A model generated the notes under the pieces. The model was not told the DNA's origin. It did not search any database and saw nothing but the letters and a program-made list of their open reading frames with translations. 64,000 bases of DNA from Aliihoeflea sp. 2WW (lineage in GTDB: Bacteria; Pseudomonadota; Alphaproteobacteria; Rhizobiales; Rhizobiaceae), in NCBI RefSeq assembly GCF_000497755.1, contig NZ_AYOD01000008.1, forward strand, positions 180,737 to 244,736, read 5' to 3'. A program made the translations under genes and the position numbers. Below, one piece after another: positions 11,332 through 18,497 of this stretch (positions are counted from its first letter, which is position 1; each line of letters begins with the position of its first letter).

Positions 11332-11769
11332 ATGCGTTCACTGCTCCTCACCCTTTCCGCGATCGCTCTTTCGAGTTCGGTCGCCTTCGCGCAGACGCCC
11401 CCTGCCCCGCCGCCACCCGGCAGCGACGCGCCGACAGCCGAACAGCCCGCAGCGCCGCCACCCCCGCCGCCGAACCCCGAGGTCGATGACGAACTGGTCG
11501 ACGGCCCCGAAGGTGGTGCGGCGATGCACGAACGGCGCGGCGGTCCGGACCGGATGGGACGTCATGGCGGTCCGCGCCATCACATGCGCGGCGACGGCCC
11601 GCGCCACCATGGCGGACGCGGCATGCGGCGCGCACAGGGGCCGGAGTTCAAGGTCGAGATCGACGACGATGGCGGGGTCAAGGTCGAGGTCAAATGCGGC
11701 CCGCGCGAGGACGCCCGAGCCTGCGCCGACATCACGATGGAACTGCTCGACCGCGCCTATTCCGATTGA
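11332..11769 (+). CDS. Secreted Pro/His-rich protein of unknown function
   Basis: A 145-residue protein with a signal peptide (MRSLLLTLSAIALSSSVAFA, cleavage before QTPPAP). A proline-rich stretch, an acidic segment, a His/Gly/Arg-rich middle (about residues 65-100) and a C-terminal region with two cysteines (KCGPREDARACAD) follow. GGAGGA precedes the ATG. Its own EcfG-type promoter suggests it is made in the general stress response. The His-rich region might bind metal, which is speculation. I do not recognise the family. Confidence 0.75.
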   Translation: MRSLLLTLSAIALSSSVAFAQTPPAPPPPGSDAPTAEQPAAPPPPPPNPEVDDELVDGPEGGAAMHERRGGPDRMGRHGGPRHHMRGDGPRHHGGRGMRRAQGPEFKVEIDDDGGVKVEVKCGPREDARACADITMELLDRAYSD

Positions 11770-11900
11770 CGGGAGGCTGTATGGCTTCGGTGTGATCGCT
11801 TGAGCGATCCCCTTTCGGGACAGAACTCGGCAGGACAGAGGGGGGCGCGAAGAATCTCAACGCAGACATACGGATAGCCAATCAGAGGCATCTCAACGCA

Positions 11901-11935
11901 AACAAAAGGGCCGCTTCCCAATGGAGGCGGCCCTT
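11901..11935 (-). terminator. Intrinsic terminator of the Sel1-like gene
   Basis: On the minus strand AAGGGCCGC and GCGGCCCTT form a stem (11935-11906) followed by TTTGTTT. It lies 75 bp downstream of the Sel1-like gene on the same strand. The rest of 11770-12009 shows only a short GATCGC/GCGATC hairpin (11794-11809) without a U-tract. Confidence 0.8.
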
Positions 11936-12009
11936 CGTCGTTGTCTGCGCTTTCCCTGTATCGCCCGGCGGGTCTTCCCGCTCTGTTGCCGGTCGTCCGG
12001 TAATTCCGA

Positions 12010-12267
12010 TCAGTGCGTCGTCATCCATTCGCGCGCTTCGCGCAGCGCCTTGGCGATGTCGGTCTTGGTCATGGCGGAAGACAGTTCCTGGCGAAGCTGC
12101 ACCGCGCGGTCGCTGCCCTTGATGGCTGCGATGTTGAACCATTTGTGGGCGGCGACGACATCGACGTCGCAGTCGCGGCCGGTGGCGTACATCATGCCCA
12201 GTTCGAAGAGAATGTCGGCCTGTGCAGTGGAGCCGATGCCGGCTTCGATCATTTCGTAGCGTGCCAT
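12010..12267 (-). CDS. Small Sel1-repeat-like protein
   Basis: An 85-residue cytoplasmic protein with one Sel1/TPR-like helical hairpin: LFELGMMYATGRDCDVDVVAAHKWFNIAAIKGSDRAVQLRQEL, then KTDIAKALREAREWMTTH. The tryptophan and the AAHKWFNIAA pattern are typical of Sel1 repeats, which mediate protein-protein contacts. Small proteins of this kind are widespread in Hyphomicrobiales. It stands alone with its own terminator. The ATG at 12267 is the only plausible start; no strong SD is seen. Partner and role are unknown. Confidence 0.8.
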   Translation of the reverse strand: MARYEMIEAGIGSTAQADILFELGMMYATGRDCDVDVVAAHKWFNIAAIKGSDRAVQLRQELSSAMTKTDIAKALREAREWMTTH

Positions 12268-12672
12268 TTCAAGTCCCCTGTTACATCCCGAGAGCCGGAT
12301 ATTTCCGTGCGTCCCTTGTTGCTGTGTGATGGGGAAAGAATGCCCGGCAGGCTTGAATCCGCCGTAAAAAGGCGTGCTTAACGAGGTTCAAACAAAGCTC
12401 AAATTTTCAGTAAACCGCCCAATTCGTTAAGCATGGAAAGCCCGCAATTGCGCGGCCGTTTAGAGAACTTCAAGACAATTGCCACATTTGCCGTTTACCC
12501 GGCGCTAACCTTGAATCCCGCCTTTTCCGATCGGCCTGGCAAGAAAGTCGTCCCCAACGCCGAAAACCGACGTTGGATTCTGCTTCGCCGGCCACTTCCC
12601 AACCGCGTGAAACTCGATTACGTTTACGTTTGCGTAAGCTTTCGGCACGCTGCGCGTTTTGGGAGGAAGTTG
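12268..12672. other. Gene-free region with palindromes between divergent genes
   Basis: No convincing gene is seen in these 405 bp. It holds an inverted pair GCTTAACG (12376-12383) / CGTTAAGC (12425-12432). Just before the DUF2147 gene is TTACGTTTACGTTTGCGTAA (12618-12637), with TTACG/CGTAA ends, partly like the LiuR-type palindrome seen before etfD. Promoters for the Sel1-like and DUF2147 genes must lie here, but I could not place them with confidence. Confidence 0.4.
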
Positions 12673-13017
12673 ATGAAGGTTCAGTTCTGGGCAGCCTTGG
12701 CTGCTTGCGCTCTCGTTTCGGCACCCGCATTCGCGGCCGAGCCGATCGAGGGCATGTGGGTACGCGGCAACGGTACGCTGATCGAGTTCGCGCCCTGCTC
12801 CGGCGGGTTCTGCGGCACCGTGCGGTCCGGCCAGTATAACGGCCAGCCGATCGGCACGATGGCCGGCTCGGGCGCCAACTACAAGGGCACGGTCAACGTG
12901 CTCGACGAAGGCAAGACCTATAACGGCAAGGCTTCCGTCAACGGAAATACGATGAAGATGAGCGGCTGCGTCATGGGGGGCCTGATCTGCCGCGGCGAAG
13001 ATCTGACCCGTCAGTAA
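12673..13017 (+). CDS. Secreted DUF2147-like protein
   Basis: A 114-residue exported protein: signal peptide MKVQFWAALAACALVSAPAFA, then a small DUF2147-type domain (EPIEGMWVRGNGTLIEFAPC, FCGTVRSG, YKGTVNVLDEGKTYNGKASV, MKMSGCVMGGLICRGE). Four cysteines could form two disulfides in the periplasm. The ATG at 12673 follows GGGAGGAAG; longer in-frame starts upstream lack an SD and a signal peptide. The family is common in alphaproteobacteria without a known activity. A good terminator follows. Confidence 0.85.
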   Translation: MKVQFWAALAACALVSAPAFAAEPIEGMWVRGNGTLIEFAPCSGGFCGTVRSGQYNGQPIGTMAGSGANYKGTVNVLDEGKTYNGKASVNGNTMKMSGCVMGGLICRGEDLTRQ

Positions 13018-13034
13018 GCTTTCTGCGACGCAAG

Positions 13035-13075
13035 AAGCCGCTGCCGCCACGCGCCGCAGCGGCTTTTCTCGTTCT
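13035..13075 (+). terminator. Intrinsic terminator of the DUF2147 gene
   Basis: AAGCCGCTGC (13035-13044) and GCAGCGGCTT (13056-13065) form a 10-bp stem followed by TTTTCTCGTTCT, 18 nt after the stop codon. The convergent gene ends at its tail. Confidence 0.85.
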
Positions 13076-14669
13076 ATCGTGCCTCGTGCTCGGTCAGAAA
13101 CGCGTCCACCTCGCGCATCAGCACGGTCCATGCCGGCTCGTGGCCGAGGACGATGTGGCTGCGGCTTTCGAGCGGCACGAACCGCGCGCCGGGGATGCCG
13201 ATCGCCAGTTCACGGCCCTGTTCGAGCGTGATGCGCTGGTCGTGCTGGGCGTGGAGCACGAGCGCGGGCGCGCGGACATCTCCCAGCATGTTGCGCACGT
13301 CGATATCGCCGAATGCGTGCTGGAACCGGACGGCGTTTTCGGGCGATGTCGTCTGACGCTGGAACTCGTCGAACCATGCCAGTTCCTCCGGATTGCCGTC
13401 CGGCATGAAGGTCTGCGAGAAGATGTGGCGGTAGGCGGCGTTGTTGGTGCCCCAGCCAAGCCGGGTCAGCGTCATCACCGCCTCGCGCCGCTCTCGCTCC
13501 TCTGACGAAGCGCCGATGCGCCAGCCGGCCGCGTAGCCGCCGATCAGCACCAGCGCGGTGACGCGCTCGGGATGACGCACCGCATAGGCAATGGAAACCG
13601 CACAGCCCTGCGACATGCCGATCAGCGGAAAGCTCTCCAGCCCGATCGCGTCGACGACTGTCTCCAGATCGCTGACGAAGGCCTCGAAGCCGATATCGGC
13701 CACGTCCCAGTCCGACAGCCCGTTGCCGCGTTCATCATAGCGGATGAAGGTGCGATGGTCGGACAAGGCCTGGAAGGTTTTCGACCAGATGGGGCTTTGC
13801 CAGTCGAGTTCGAGATGGTTGAGCCAGTTCGCGGCCTTCACCACCGCCGGCCCGGCCCCGACCGAAGCATAGGCGAGGCGCACGCCGTCCGAGGATTCGC
13901 AAAAGCGGATCGTCTGCTGACGCAGCATCTTTCCGACCTTGATCGCCTCGCTGGAGGCCGGGGGCTCGGCCAGAAGGTCCGGCCCGGGCGGCAATCCCGC
14001 TTCGAGACGAGCGCGCCGAAAGCGCGCGGCGACAAGATCGCCTTCCTCCGGTCGGCCAATCTTCTTCAGCGTCCGGGCCAGGATGCCGGCAGCCTCCGGC
14101 GAGAGCGGATCGGAGGCGTGCCAGTCCCGCACCCAGCGCACCGCTTCCTGGTCGCTCGTCTCCTTGTGGAGCGTGATGCGTTGAAGCACCGCCAGGCGCA
14201 GCCGCAACGCCTCCTCGCGCTCGCCCGCCAGCCAGCGCTGATAGCCGTCGCAATTGGGCAGGTCGAGGCCTTCCAGAAGCGGCTGCGCAAGGGCGTCAGC
14301 CATTTCGTGCAGGCGGGCGAGTGGAACCTGGTCGAGACTTGCATCTACGAGGCGGCGCGCTTTCCGGAAATCGATCGTATCGTCGTCGACCTCGAGCGAT
14401 ATCCGCTCCCTGTCCGCCAGGAGGCGGGCGCCGTCCTGACCATTGATCACGCCGCGAATCTTGCTCAACGACCAGCGCAGCGAGCCACGCGGGTCGTCCG
14501 GCAGGTCCCAGAACAATTCGCAGAGGCGTTCGCGCCGGTGCGGGCGGCCGGTGAGCGCGAGATAGGCCCGCAGAGCACGCGTCTTGCGCGAGGCAGGAAG
14601 GGAATGGGTGAGCGAGCCGCTGGCGACCCGCAATTCGCCGAGTACGGCGATGCTGAGTGGGGATGACAT
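13074..14669 (-). CDS. SARP-like DNA-binding/BTAD protein fused to an alpha/beta-hydrolase
   Basis: A 531-residue two-part protein. Residues 1-95 look like the winged-helix of SARP activators (RKTRALRAYLALTGRPHRRERLCELFW, then RGSLRWSLSKIR). Residues 95-250 form a BTAD-type helical domain. Residues 260-531 are an alpha/beta-hydrolase (LAYASVGAGPAVV, FIRYDERGNGLSD, nucleophile elbow GMSQGC with Ser353, LVLHAQHDQRI, SHIVLGHEPAW with the terminal His). It may be a transcription factor that senses or cleaves an ester or lactone, or an enzyme carrying a decoy regulator domain. No target gene is suggested by the neighbours. Confidence 0.85.
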   Translation of the reverse strand: MSSPLSIAVLGELRVASGSLTHSLPASRKTRALRAYLALTGRPHRRERLCELFWDLPDDPRGSLRWSLSKIRGVINGQDGARLLADRERISLEVDDDTIDFRKARRLVDASLDQVPLARLHEMADALAQPLLEGLDLPNCDGYQRWLAGEREEALRLRLAVLQRITLHKETSDQEAVRWVRDWHASDPLSPEAAGILARTLKKIGRPEEGDLVAARFRRARLEAGLPPGPDLLAEPPASSEAIKVGKMLRQQTIRFCESSDGVRLAYASVGAGPAVVKAANWLNHLELDWQSPIWSKTFQALSDHRTFIRYDERGNGLSDWDVADIGFEAFVSDLETVVDAIGLESFPLIGMSQGCAVSIAYAVRHPERVTALVLIGGYAAGWRIGASSEERERREAVMTLTRLGWGTNNAAYRHIFSQTFMPDGNPEELAWFDEFQRQTTSPENAVRFQHAFGDIDVRNMLGDVRAPALVLHAQHDQRITLEQGRELAIGIPGARFVPLESRSHIVLGHEPAWTVLMREVDAFLTEHEAR

Positions 14670-14787
14670 GGAACCGGTCCCACGGTTCGGACGATGCCCG
14701 CGCCAGGGACCAGTTTACCACTCTCGAACGGGTCCGTCTAACAATGCGCCGCCAGCAATCTGCCGGCGGCGCTCGCCCCCTCGTCAT

Positions 14788-15102
14788 TTATTGCCCGCGA
14801 AGGTCGTCGAGGCGGACATTCGCGGCGTAGTTTCCGAACGGATGGTCGTCGAAGGACCACTGCCCATCGTCGATGCTGCCGGTCGTCAGCGGCGACATCG
14901 CGAAAGTGCGTTCCTCGGCTGCCATCGACGGTTCTTCCTGCGCGGCGAAGGCCGGCGCCATCGACTGGTAGCCGTTTTCGCTCAACAGGACTCCGTTGTC
15001 GTCCCACACCAGGATCGGGGGCGATTCCTGCGCCCACCCGGTGGAGGTCATCAGCGCGGCCGCGACCGCAAACGTGCTCAGCATGACATGTGTCGTTTTC
15101 AT
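14788..15102 (-). CDS. Small secreted protein of unknown function
   Basis: A 104-residue protein with a signal peptide (MKTTHVMLSTFAVAAALMTSTGWA, cleavage before QESPP) and a mature acidic region containing ILVWDDNGVLLSENGYQSMAP and FDDHPFGNYAANVRLDDLRGQ. It has no cysteine and no membrane segment after the signal, so it is probably periplasmic or released. It stands alone between the BTAD-hydrolase gene and a divergent small-protein pair. I do not recognise it. Confidence 0.65.
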   Translation of the reverse strand: MKTTHVMLSTFAVAAALMTSTGWAQESPPILVWDDNGVLLSENGYQSMAPAFAAQEEPSMAAEERTFAMSPLTTGSIDDGQWSFDDHPFGNYAANVRLDDLRGQ

Positions 15103-15403
15103 TGGATGAATCCCATCTTTTTTGGTTTGACCCGCTGCGGCTGTTCTCGCTGCTTGACGGGCGGTTTGGACAATCCGGAAATCACGTCCGTCTGATCGTC
15201 ATGAACCGTTCTAGAGACGCCGCGATTGAACGAGCGTTTGAAGCTGCGTTGGAATTGCCGTGGAATCGGCACCGATTTTCGCCATTACGAATTTTCAATC
15301 TAGATGAAGCGCGGATGAACGGCCCTCTCAGGCCAAGTTCAGCGCCTGCCCGCCATGATCCAGCCAACATTCGACAAGGCAACGCTCGAGCGAGGGATCG
15401 AAG
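15103..15403. other. Intergenic region between divergent small secreted proteins
   Basis: These 301 bp show no convincing gene, terminator or EcfG-type promoter on either strand. Overlapping minus-strand reading frames exist but have low-complexity composition (His/Arg/Ala runs) and no Shine-Dalgarno. Promoters for both flanking genes must lie here. Confidence 0.4.
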
Positions 15404-15574
15404 ATGTTGGCGCGCAGGTTTTCCATCGTCTGCATGATGATGATGTTCTTCGGAATGGGCCTTTCCATTCTCGTTGCCGAAGCCAGCCGGCCCGCCCGCG
15501 TGCTCGATCTGAAATCGCCGACCAACTGCCTTTTCGACCGCGCGCCGTCCTGCGGCGACGTCCAATCGAGATAG
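15404..15574 (+). CDS. Possible 56-residue exported peptide
   Basis: The frame starts MLARRFSIVCMMMMFFGMGL and continues to a TAG at 15572. Two arginines, a hydrophobic stretch of about 17 residues and AEAS at the end of it look like a signal peptide or single membrane anchor. The mature part would be about 30 residues with two cysteines (TNCLFDRAPSCGD). AGGGA lies 8 nt before the ATG. The next small frame starts 15 nt later, as in an operon. It is unrecognised and may be spurious. Confidence 0.4.
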   Translation: MLARRFSIVCMMMMFFGMGLSILVAEASRPARVLDLKSPTNCLFDRAPSCGDVQSR

Positions 15575-15589
15575 ACGAGGAGAATGCCT

Positions 15590-15787
15590 ATGTCGCGCGA
15601 CCGCATCACGATCCGAAACGGCTTCAAGATGGCGTCGCGCGTCCTCCTCGTCATTGCGGCCCTTTCGACACCGCTCGGCTATGCAACGCAGGGGTCGGCA
15701 TCGGGGCCCGCCTTCATCGAAGACACGTCCAGCCAGGGCGGCGGCGTCGGTTTCGTGCTACTGATGAGCCTGCAGCGAACCGGCTGA
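15590..15787 (+). CDS. Possible small exported protein
   Basis: A 65-residue frame (MSRDRITIRNGFKMASRVLL...) with a hydrophobic signal-like stretch (ASRVLLVIAALSTPLGYATQG) and a short Gly/Ser-rich mature part. GAGGAG lies 8 nt before the ATG at 15590; another in-frame ATG at 15584 is too close to it. It follows the preceding 56-residue frame closely. After it, GCATGG/CCATGC nested within GAGACG/CGTCTC gives a hairpin (about 15786-15824). Function unknown. Confidence 0.4.
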   Translation: MSRDRITIRNGFKMASRVLLVIAALSTPLGYATQGSASGPAFIEDTSSQGGGVGFVLLMSLQRTG

Positions 15788-15845
15788 GACGAAAAGTCGT
15801 TGCATGGAGCCATGCGAGCGTCTCGCAACCGACATCACGACCCCC

Positions 15846-15851
15846 TATAAT
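15846..15851 (+). promoter_or_regulatory. Consensus -10 box placing the amn transcript start at its ATG
   Basis: TATAAT lies 5 nt before the ATG at 15857. Normal spacing from a -10 box puts transcription start at or within 1-2 nt of that A, and there is no room for a Shine-Dalgarno, so a leaderless mRNA is expected. The -35 position (TCGCAA, 15823-15828, 17-bp spacer) matches the consensus at only three positions. Confidence 0.55.
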
Positions 15852-15856
15852 GGGTC

Positions 15857-17359
15857 ATGGAAAAGAGAATCTACCCCGCCGCCATCGAGCACGTATCGAG
15901 CCCCCCGCCCTTCCAGCCGAAAAGCTTCATGGATGCCCGCGAGGCGATCGAAGCGCTGAAAGCGCTTTACGAGCGCAACACGCAGTTCCTGCGCGACAGC
16001 TTCGCAAGCCTCGCCGAGGGCGAGATCGAGCATAAGCGGTTCCGTGCCTATTACCCGGAAGTCGGCGTCACCACCTCCTCCTTCAGCCTCGTCGACAGCC
16101 GCCTTGCCTATGGCCACATGCCGCAGCCGGGCCATTACACCACGACGATCACGCGGCCGGACCTCTTCGACAGCTACCTGCTGGACCAGTTGACGCTCCT
16201 GATGCGCAATCACGGCGTGCCGATCACGGTGTCCGAATCCGAGACGCCGATCCCATTGCATTTCGCCTTTCTCGAAGGCACCTATGTCGAGGCATCGGTC
16301 GCCGACCGGATCAAGCGCCCGCTGCGCGATCTGTTCGACGTGCCGGACCTGAACGCCACCGACGACCACATCGCCAACGGCACCTACGAGCCGCTGGCCG
16401 GCGACCCGATGCCGCTGGCGCCGTTCACCGCGCAGCGCATCGACTATTCGCTGCACCGGATGACGCACTACACCGCGACCAGCCCGCAATATTTCCAGAA
16501 CTATGTGCTCTTCACCAACTACCAGTTCTACATCGACGAGTTCTGCGTCCATGCCCGCAACCTGATGGCCGATGGCGGCGGCGGCTATACGAGCTTCGTC
16601 GAGCCGGGCAACGTCGTCACCAAGGCCGGCGAGACCATGCCGCATGACGGTGCGAGCCCGACACGCATGCCGCAGATGCCGGCTTATCACCTGACCCGCG
16701 AAGGCCATGGCGGCATCACGATGGTCAATATCGGCGTCGGCCCGTCCAACGCCAAGACGATCACCGACCACATCGCGGTTCTGCGGCCCCATGCCTGGCT
16801 GATGCTCGGCCATTGCGCGGGCCTTCGCAACACGCAGGCGCTGGGGGACTACGTCCTCGCCCACGCCTATGTGCGCGAGGATCACGTGCTCGACGACGAC
16901 CTTCCCGTCTGGGTGCCGATCCCGGCGCTTGCCGAAATCCAGGTCGCGCTGCAGGAAGCCGTTGCGGAAGTGACCGGGCTGTCCGGCTATGAGCTGAAGC
17001 GCATCATGCGCACCGGCACCGTCGCCACGATCGACAACCGCAACTGGGAACTGCGCGAACAGCGCGGTCCGGTGCAGCGCCTGTCGCAAAGCCGCGCCAT
17101 CGCGCTCGACATGGAATCGGCGACGATCGCGGCGAACGGCTTCCGCTTCCGCGTGCCCTACGGGACGCTGCTGTGCGTCTCCGACAAGCCGCTGCATGGT
17201 GAACTGAAGCTGCCCGGCATGGCGACCGATTTCTACAAGCGCCAGGTCGCCCAGCATCTGACGATCGGCATCCGGGCACTCGAAAAGCTCGCCGAGATGG
17301 CACCGGAAAAGCTTCATTCGCGCAAGCTGCGCAGTTTTTCCGAGACGGCGTTCCAGTAG
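15857..17359 (+). CDS. amn: AMP nucleosidase
   Basis: Hydrolyses AMP to adenine and ribose 5-phosphate, adjusting adenylate pools in purine salvage. The 500-residue protein has the Amn N-terminal domain (SFSLVDSRLAYGHMPQPG, TTTITRPDLFDSYLLDQLTLL, RIDYSLHRMTHYTATSP) and the C-terminal nucleoside-phosphorylase fold (NIGVGPSNAKTITDHIAVLRP, LMLGHCAGLRNTQALGDYVLAHAYVREDHVLDDD, ALDMESATIAANGFRFRVPYGTLLCVSDKP). Length fits the family. A consensus -10 box sits 5 nt before the ATG. The next gene follows after 7 nt. Confidence 0.95.
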   Translation: MEKRIYPAAIEHVSSPPPFQPKSFMDAREAIEALKALYERNTQFLRDSFASLAEGEIEHKRFRAYYPEVGVTTSSFSLVDSRLAYGHMPQPGHYTTTITRPDLFDSYLLDQLTLLMRNHGVPITVSESETPIPLHFAFLEGTYVEASVADRIKRPLRDLFDVPDLNATDDHIANGTYEPLAGDPMPLAPFTAQRIDYSLHRMTHYTATSPQYFQNYVLFTNYQFYIDEFCVHARNLMADGGGGYTSFVEPGNVVTKAGETMPHDGASPTRMPQMPAYHLTREGHGGITMVNIGVGPSNAKTITDHIAVLRPHAWLMLGHCAGLRNTQALGDYVLAHAYVREDHVLDDDLPVWVPIPALAEIQVALQEAVAEVTGLSGYELKRIMRTGTVATIDNRNWELREQRGPVQRLSQSRAIALDMESATIAANGFRFRVPYGTLLCVSDKPLHGELKLPGMATDFYKRQVAQHLTIGIRALEKLAEMAPEKLHSRKLRSFSETAFQ

Positions 17360-17366
17360 GAAGGAC

Positions 17367-18374
17367 ATGCGGATCGACTGGTCGCTTCTTCTCAGGCTCG
17401 TCGCGCTCGGCAGCGTCCTCGGCATTGCGGGGGCGCTGATCTTCGGCTTTCTGGGACGCCTTCATCCGGCGTTCGATTCCTTCTCGCATTTCCGCATTCA
17501 CCTTGCGGCCTTGCTGATCATGGGAATCCTGCCGCTGACCGCCCTGCGTTACTGGCCGGAAGCGGCTTTCGCGTTGCTGCTCGGCATTGGCGCGATCTGG
17601 ACGACGCTCGGCGGCTTTTCGGACGCATCGGCACGCAAGGCGGGACTGGTCGCCGATCTCGACTCAGCGTCGATGCCCGTCTTCCGGCTGATGCATCTCA
17701 ACCTTCGCTATGACAATGACAGGCCCGAGCTCGTGCTTTCCGCGATCGGGGAGCACCGGCCCGATATCGTGACGCTCACCGAGGTCTCGGACCTTTGGGC
17801 CGAGCGTTTGTCGGTTCTCGACGCCACCTATCCCCACCGCATCGTCTGCCCGCCGCCGACGCATATCGGCGGCGTGGCCATCCTGTCGCGCCGGCCATTC
17901 GTCTCCAACCCGGCCGACGCCTGCGGCGATCGCGGGTCGTTCGCCAATGTCGAGGTCGATTTCGCGGGGCGGCGCGCAAGCGTCGTCGCGATGCATCTCG
18001 GCTGGCCGTGGCCGTTCGGCCAGTCCTGGCACCTGTCGCGCATCGAGGACGATCTGCCGAACCTTGCCGACAGCGCGATCCTCGCCGGCGACTTCAACGC
18101 CGTGCCGTGGAGCCAGACTGTGCGCCGCACCGCCGAACTCGGCGGGCTTCACATCGTGCGCGGCATCGGCCCCACCTATCTCGACCGGCGATTGCCGGAT
18201 GCCTTGCGGCCCTGGATCGGGCTCCCGATCGACCAGATCATGGCCAAGGGCGGCGTGGTCGTCGGTAAGGCGCAAGCGCTGCCGGCGGTCGGATCGGATC
18301 ACCTACCGGTGCTGGTGGAGTTTTCCATCCTGTCGCAGGAGCCGGAGGCGGAGGTGTTGCAGGCATGGCGGTGA
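17367..18374 (+). CDS. Membrane-anchored endonuclease/exonuclease/phosphatase-family protein
   Basis: A 335-residue protein with three N-terminal membrane segments (about residues 8-28, 40-58 and 62-80) followed by an EEP fold, probably outside the cytoplasmic membrane. The fold shows MHLNLRYDNDRPE, the metal/catalytic motif LAGDFNAVPWS, and GSDHLPVLVEF near the C-terminus with Asp and His. The family includes nucleases, phosphatases and sphingomyelinases; the substrate is not predictable here. It follows amn by 7 nt with SD GGAAGG, so they are co-transcribed. Its TGA stop lies inside the first unit of a heptamer repeat. Confidence 0.88.
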   Translation: MRIDWSLLLRLVALGSVLGIAGALIFGFLGRLHPAFDSFSHFRIHLAALLIMGILPLTALRYWPEAAFALLLGIGAIWTTLGGFSDASARKAGLVADLDSASMPVFRLMHLNLRYDNDRPELVLSAIGEHRPDIVTLTEVSDLWAERLSVLDATYPHRIVCPPPTHIGGVAILSRRPFVSNPADACGDRGSFANVEVDFAGRRASVVAMHLGWPWPFGQSWHLSRIEDDLPNLADSAILAGDFNAVPWSQTVRRTAELGGLHIVRGIGPTYLDRRLPDALRPWIGLPIDQIMAKGGVVVGKAQALPAVGSDHLPVLVEFSILSQEPEAEVLQAWR

Positions 18375-18490
18375 ATGGTGAATGGTGAATGGTGAATGGT
18401 GAATGGTGAATGTAGTCGTTTCGGCTACTCGGCAACGTCAAGGCCAAAAGCCGATCAACTCCCATTCACTATTCACCATTCACCATTCAC
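18371..18490. repeat. Heptamer tandem repeats in inverted arrangement between convergent genes
   Basis: Six perfect tandem copies of GTGAATG (18371-18412) are followed after 50 bp by four copies of the complement CATTCAC, one with C to T (18463-18490). Single strands could fold into a stem of up to 28 bp. The left array contains the stop codon of the EEP gene; the right array ends 7 bp from the etfD stop. It may work as a two-way terminator or as a slippage-prone repeat. Confidence 0.9.
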
Positions 18491-18497
18491 TCCCTGC

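Noticed and set aside
15182..15565. A 127-codon minus-strand gene
   Set aside because: The protein has no recognisable domain, no SD and His/Arg-rich stretches, and it overlaps a better-supported small plus-strand frame.
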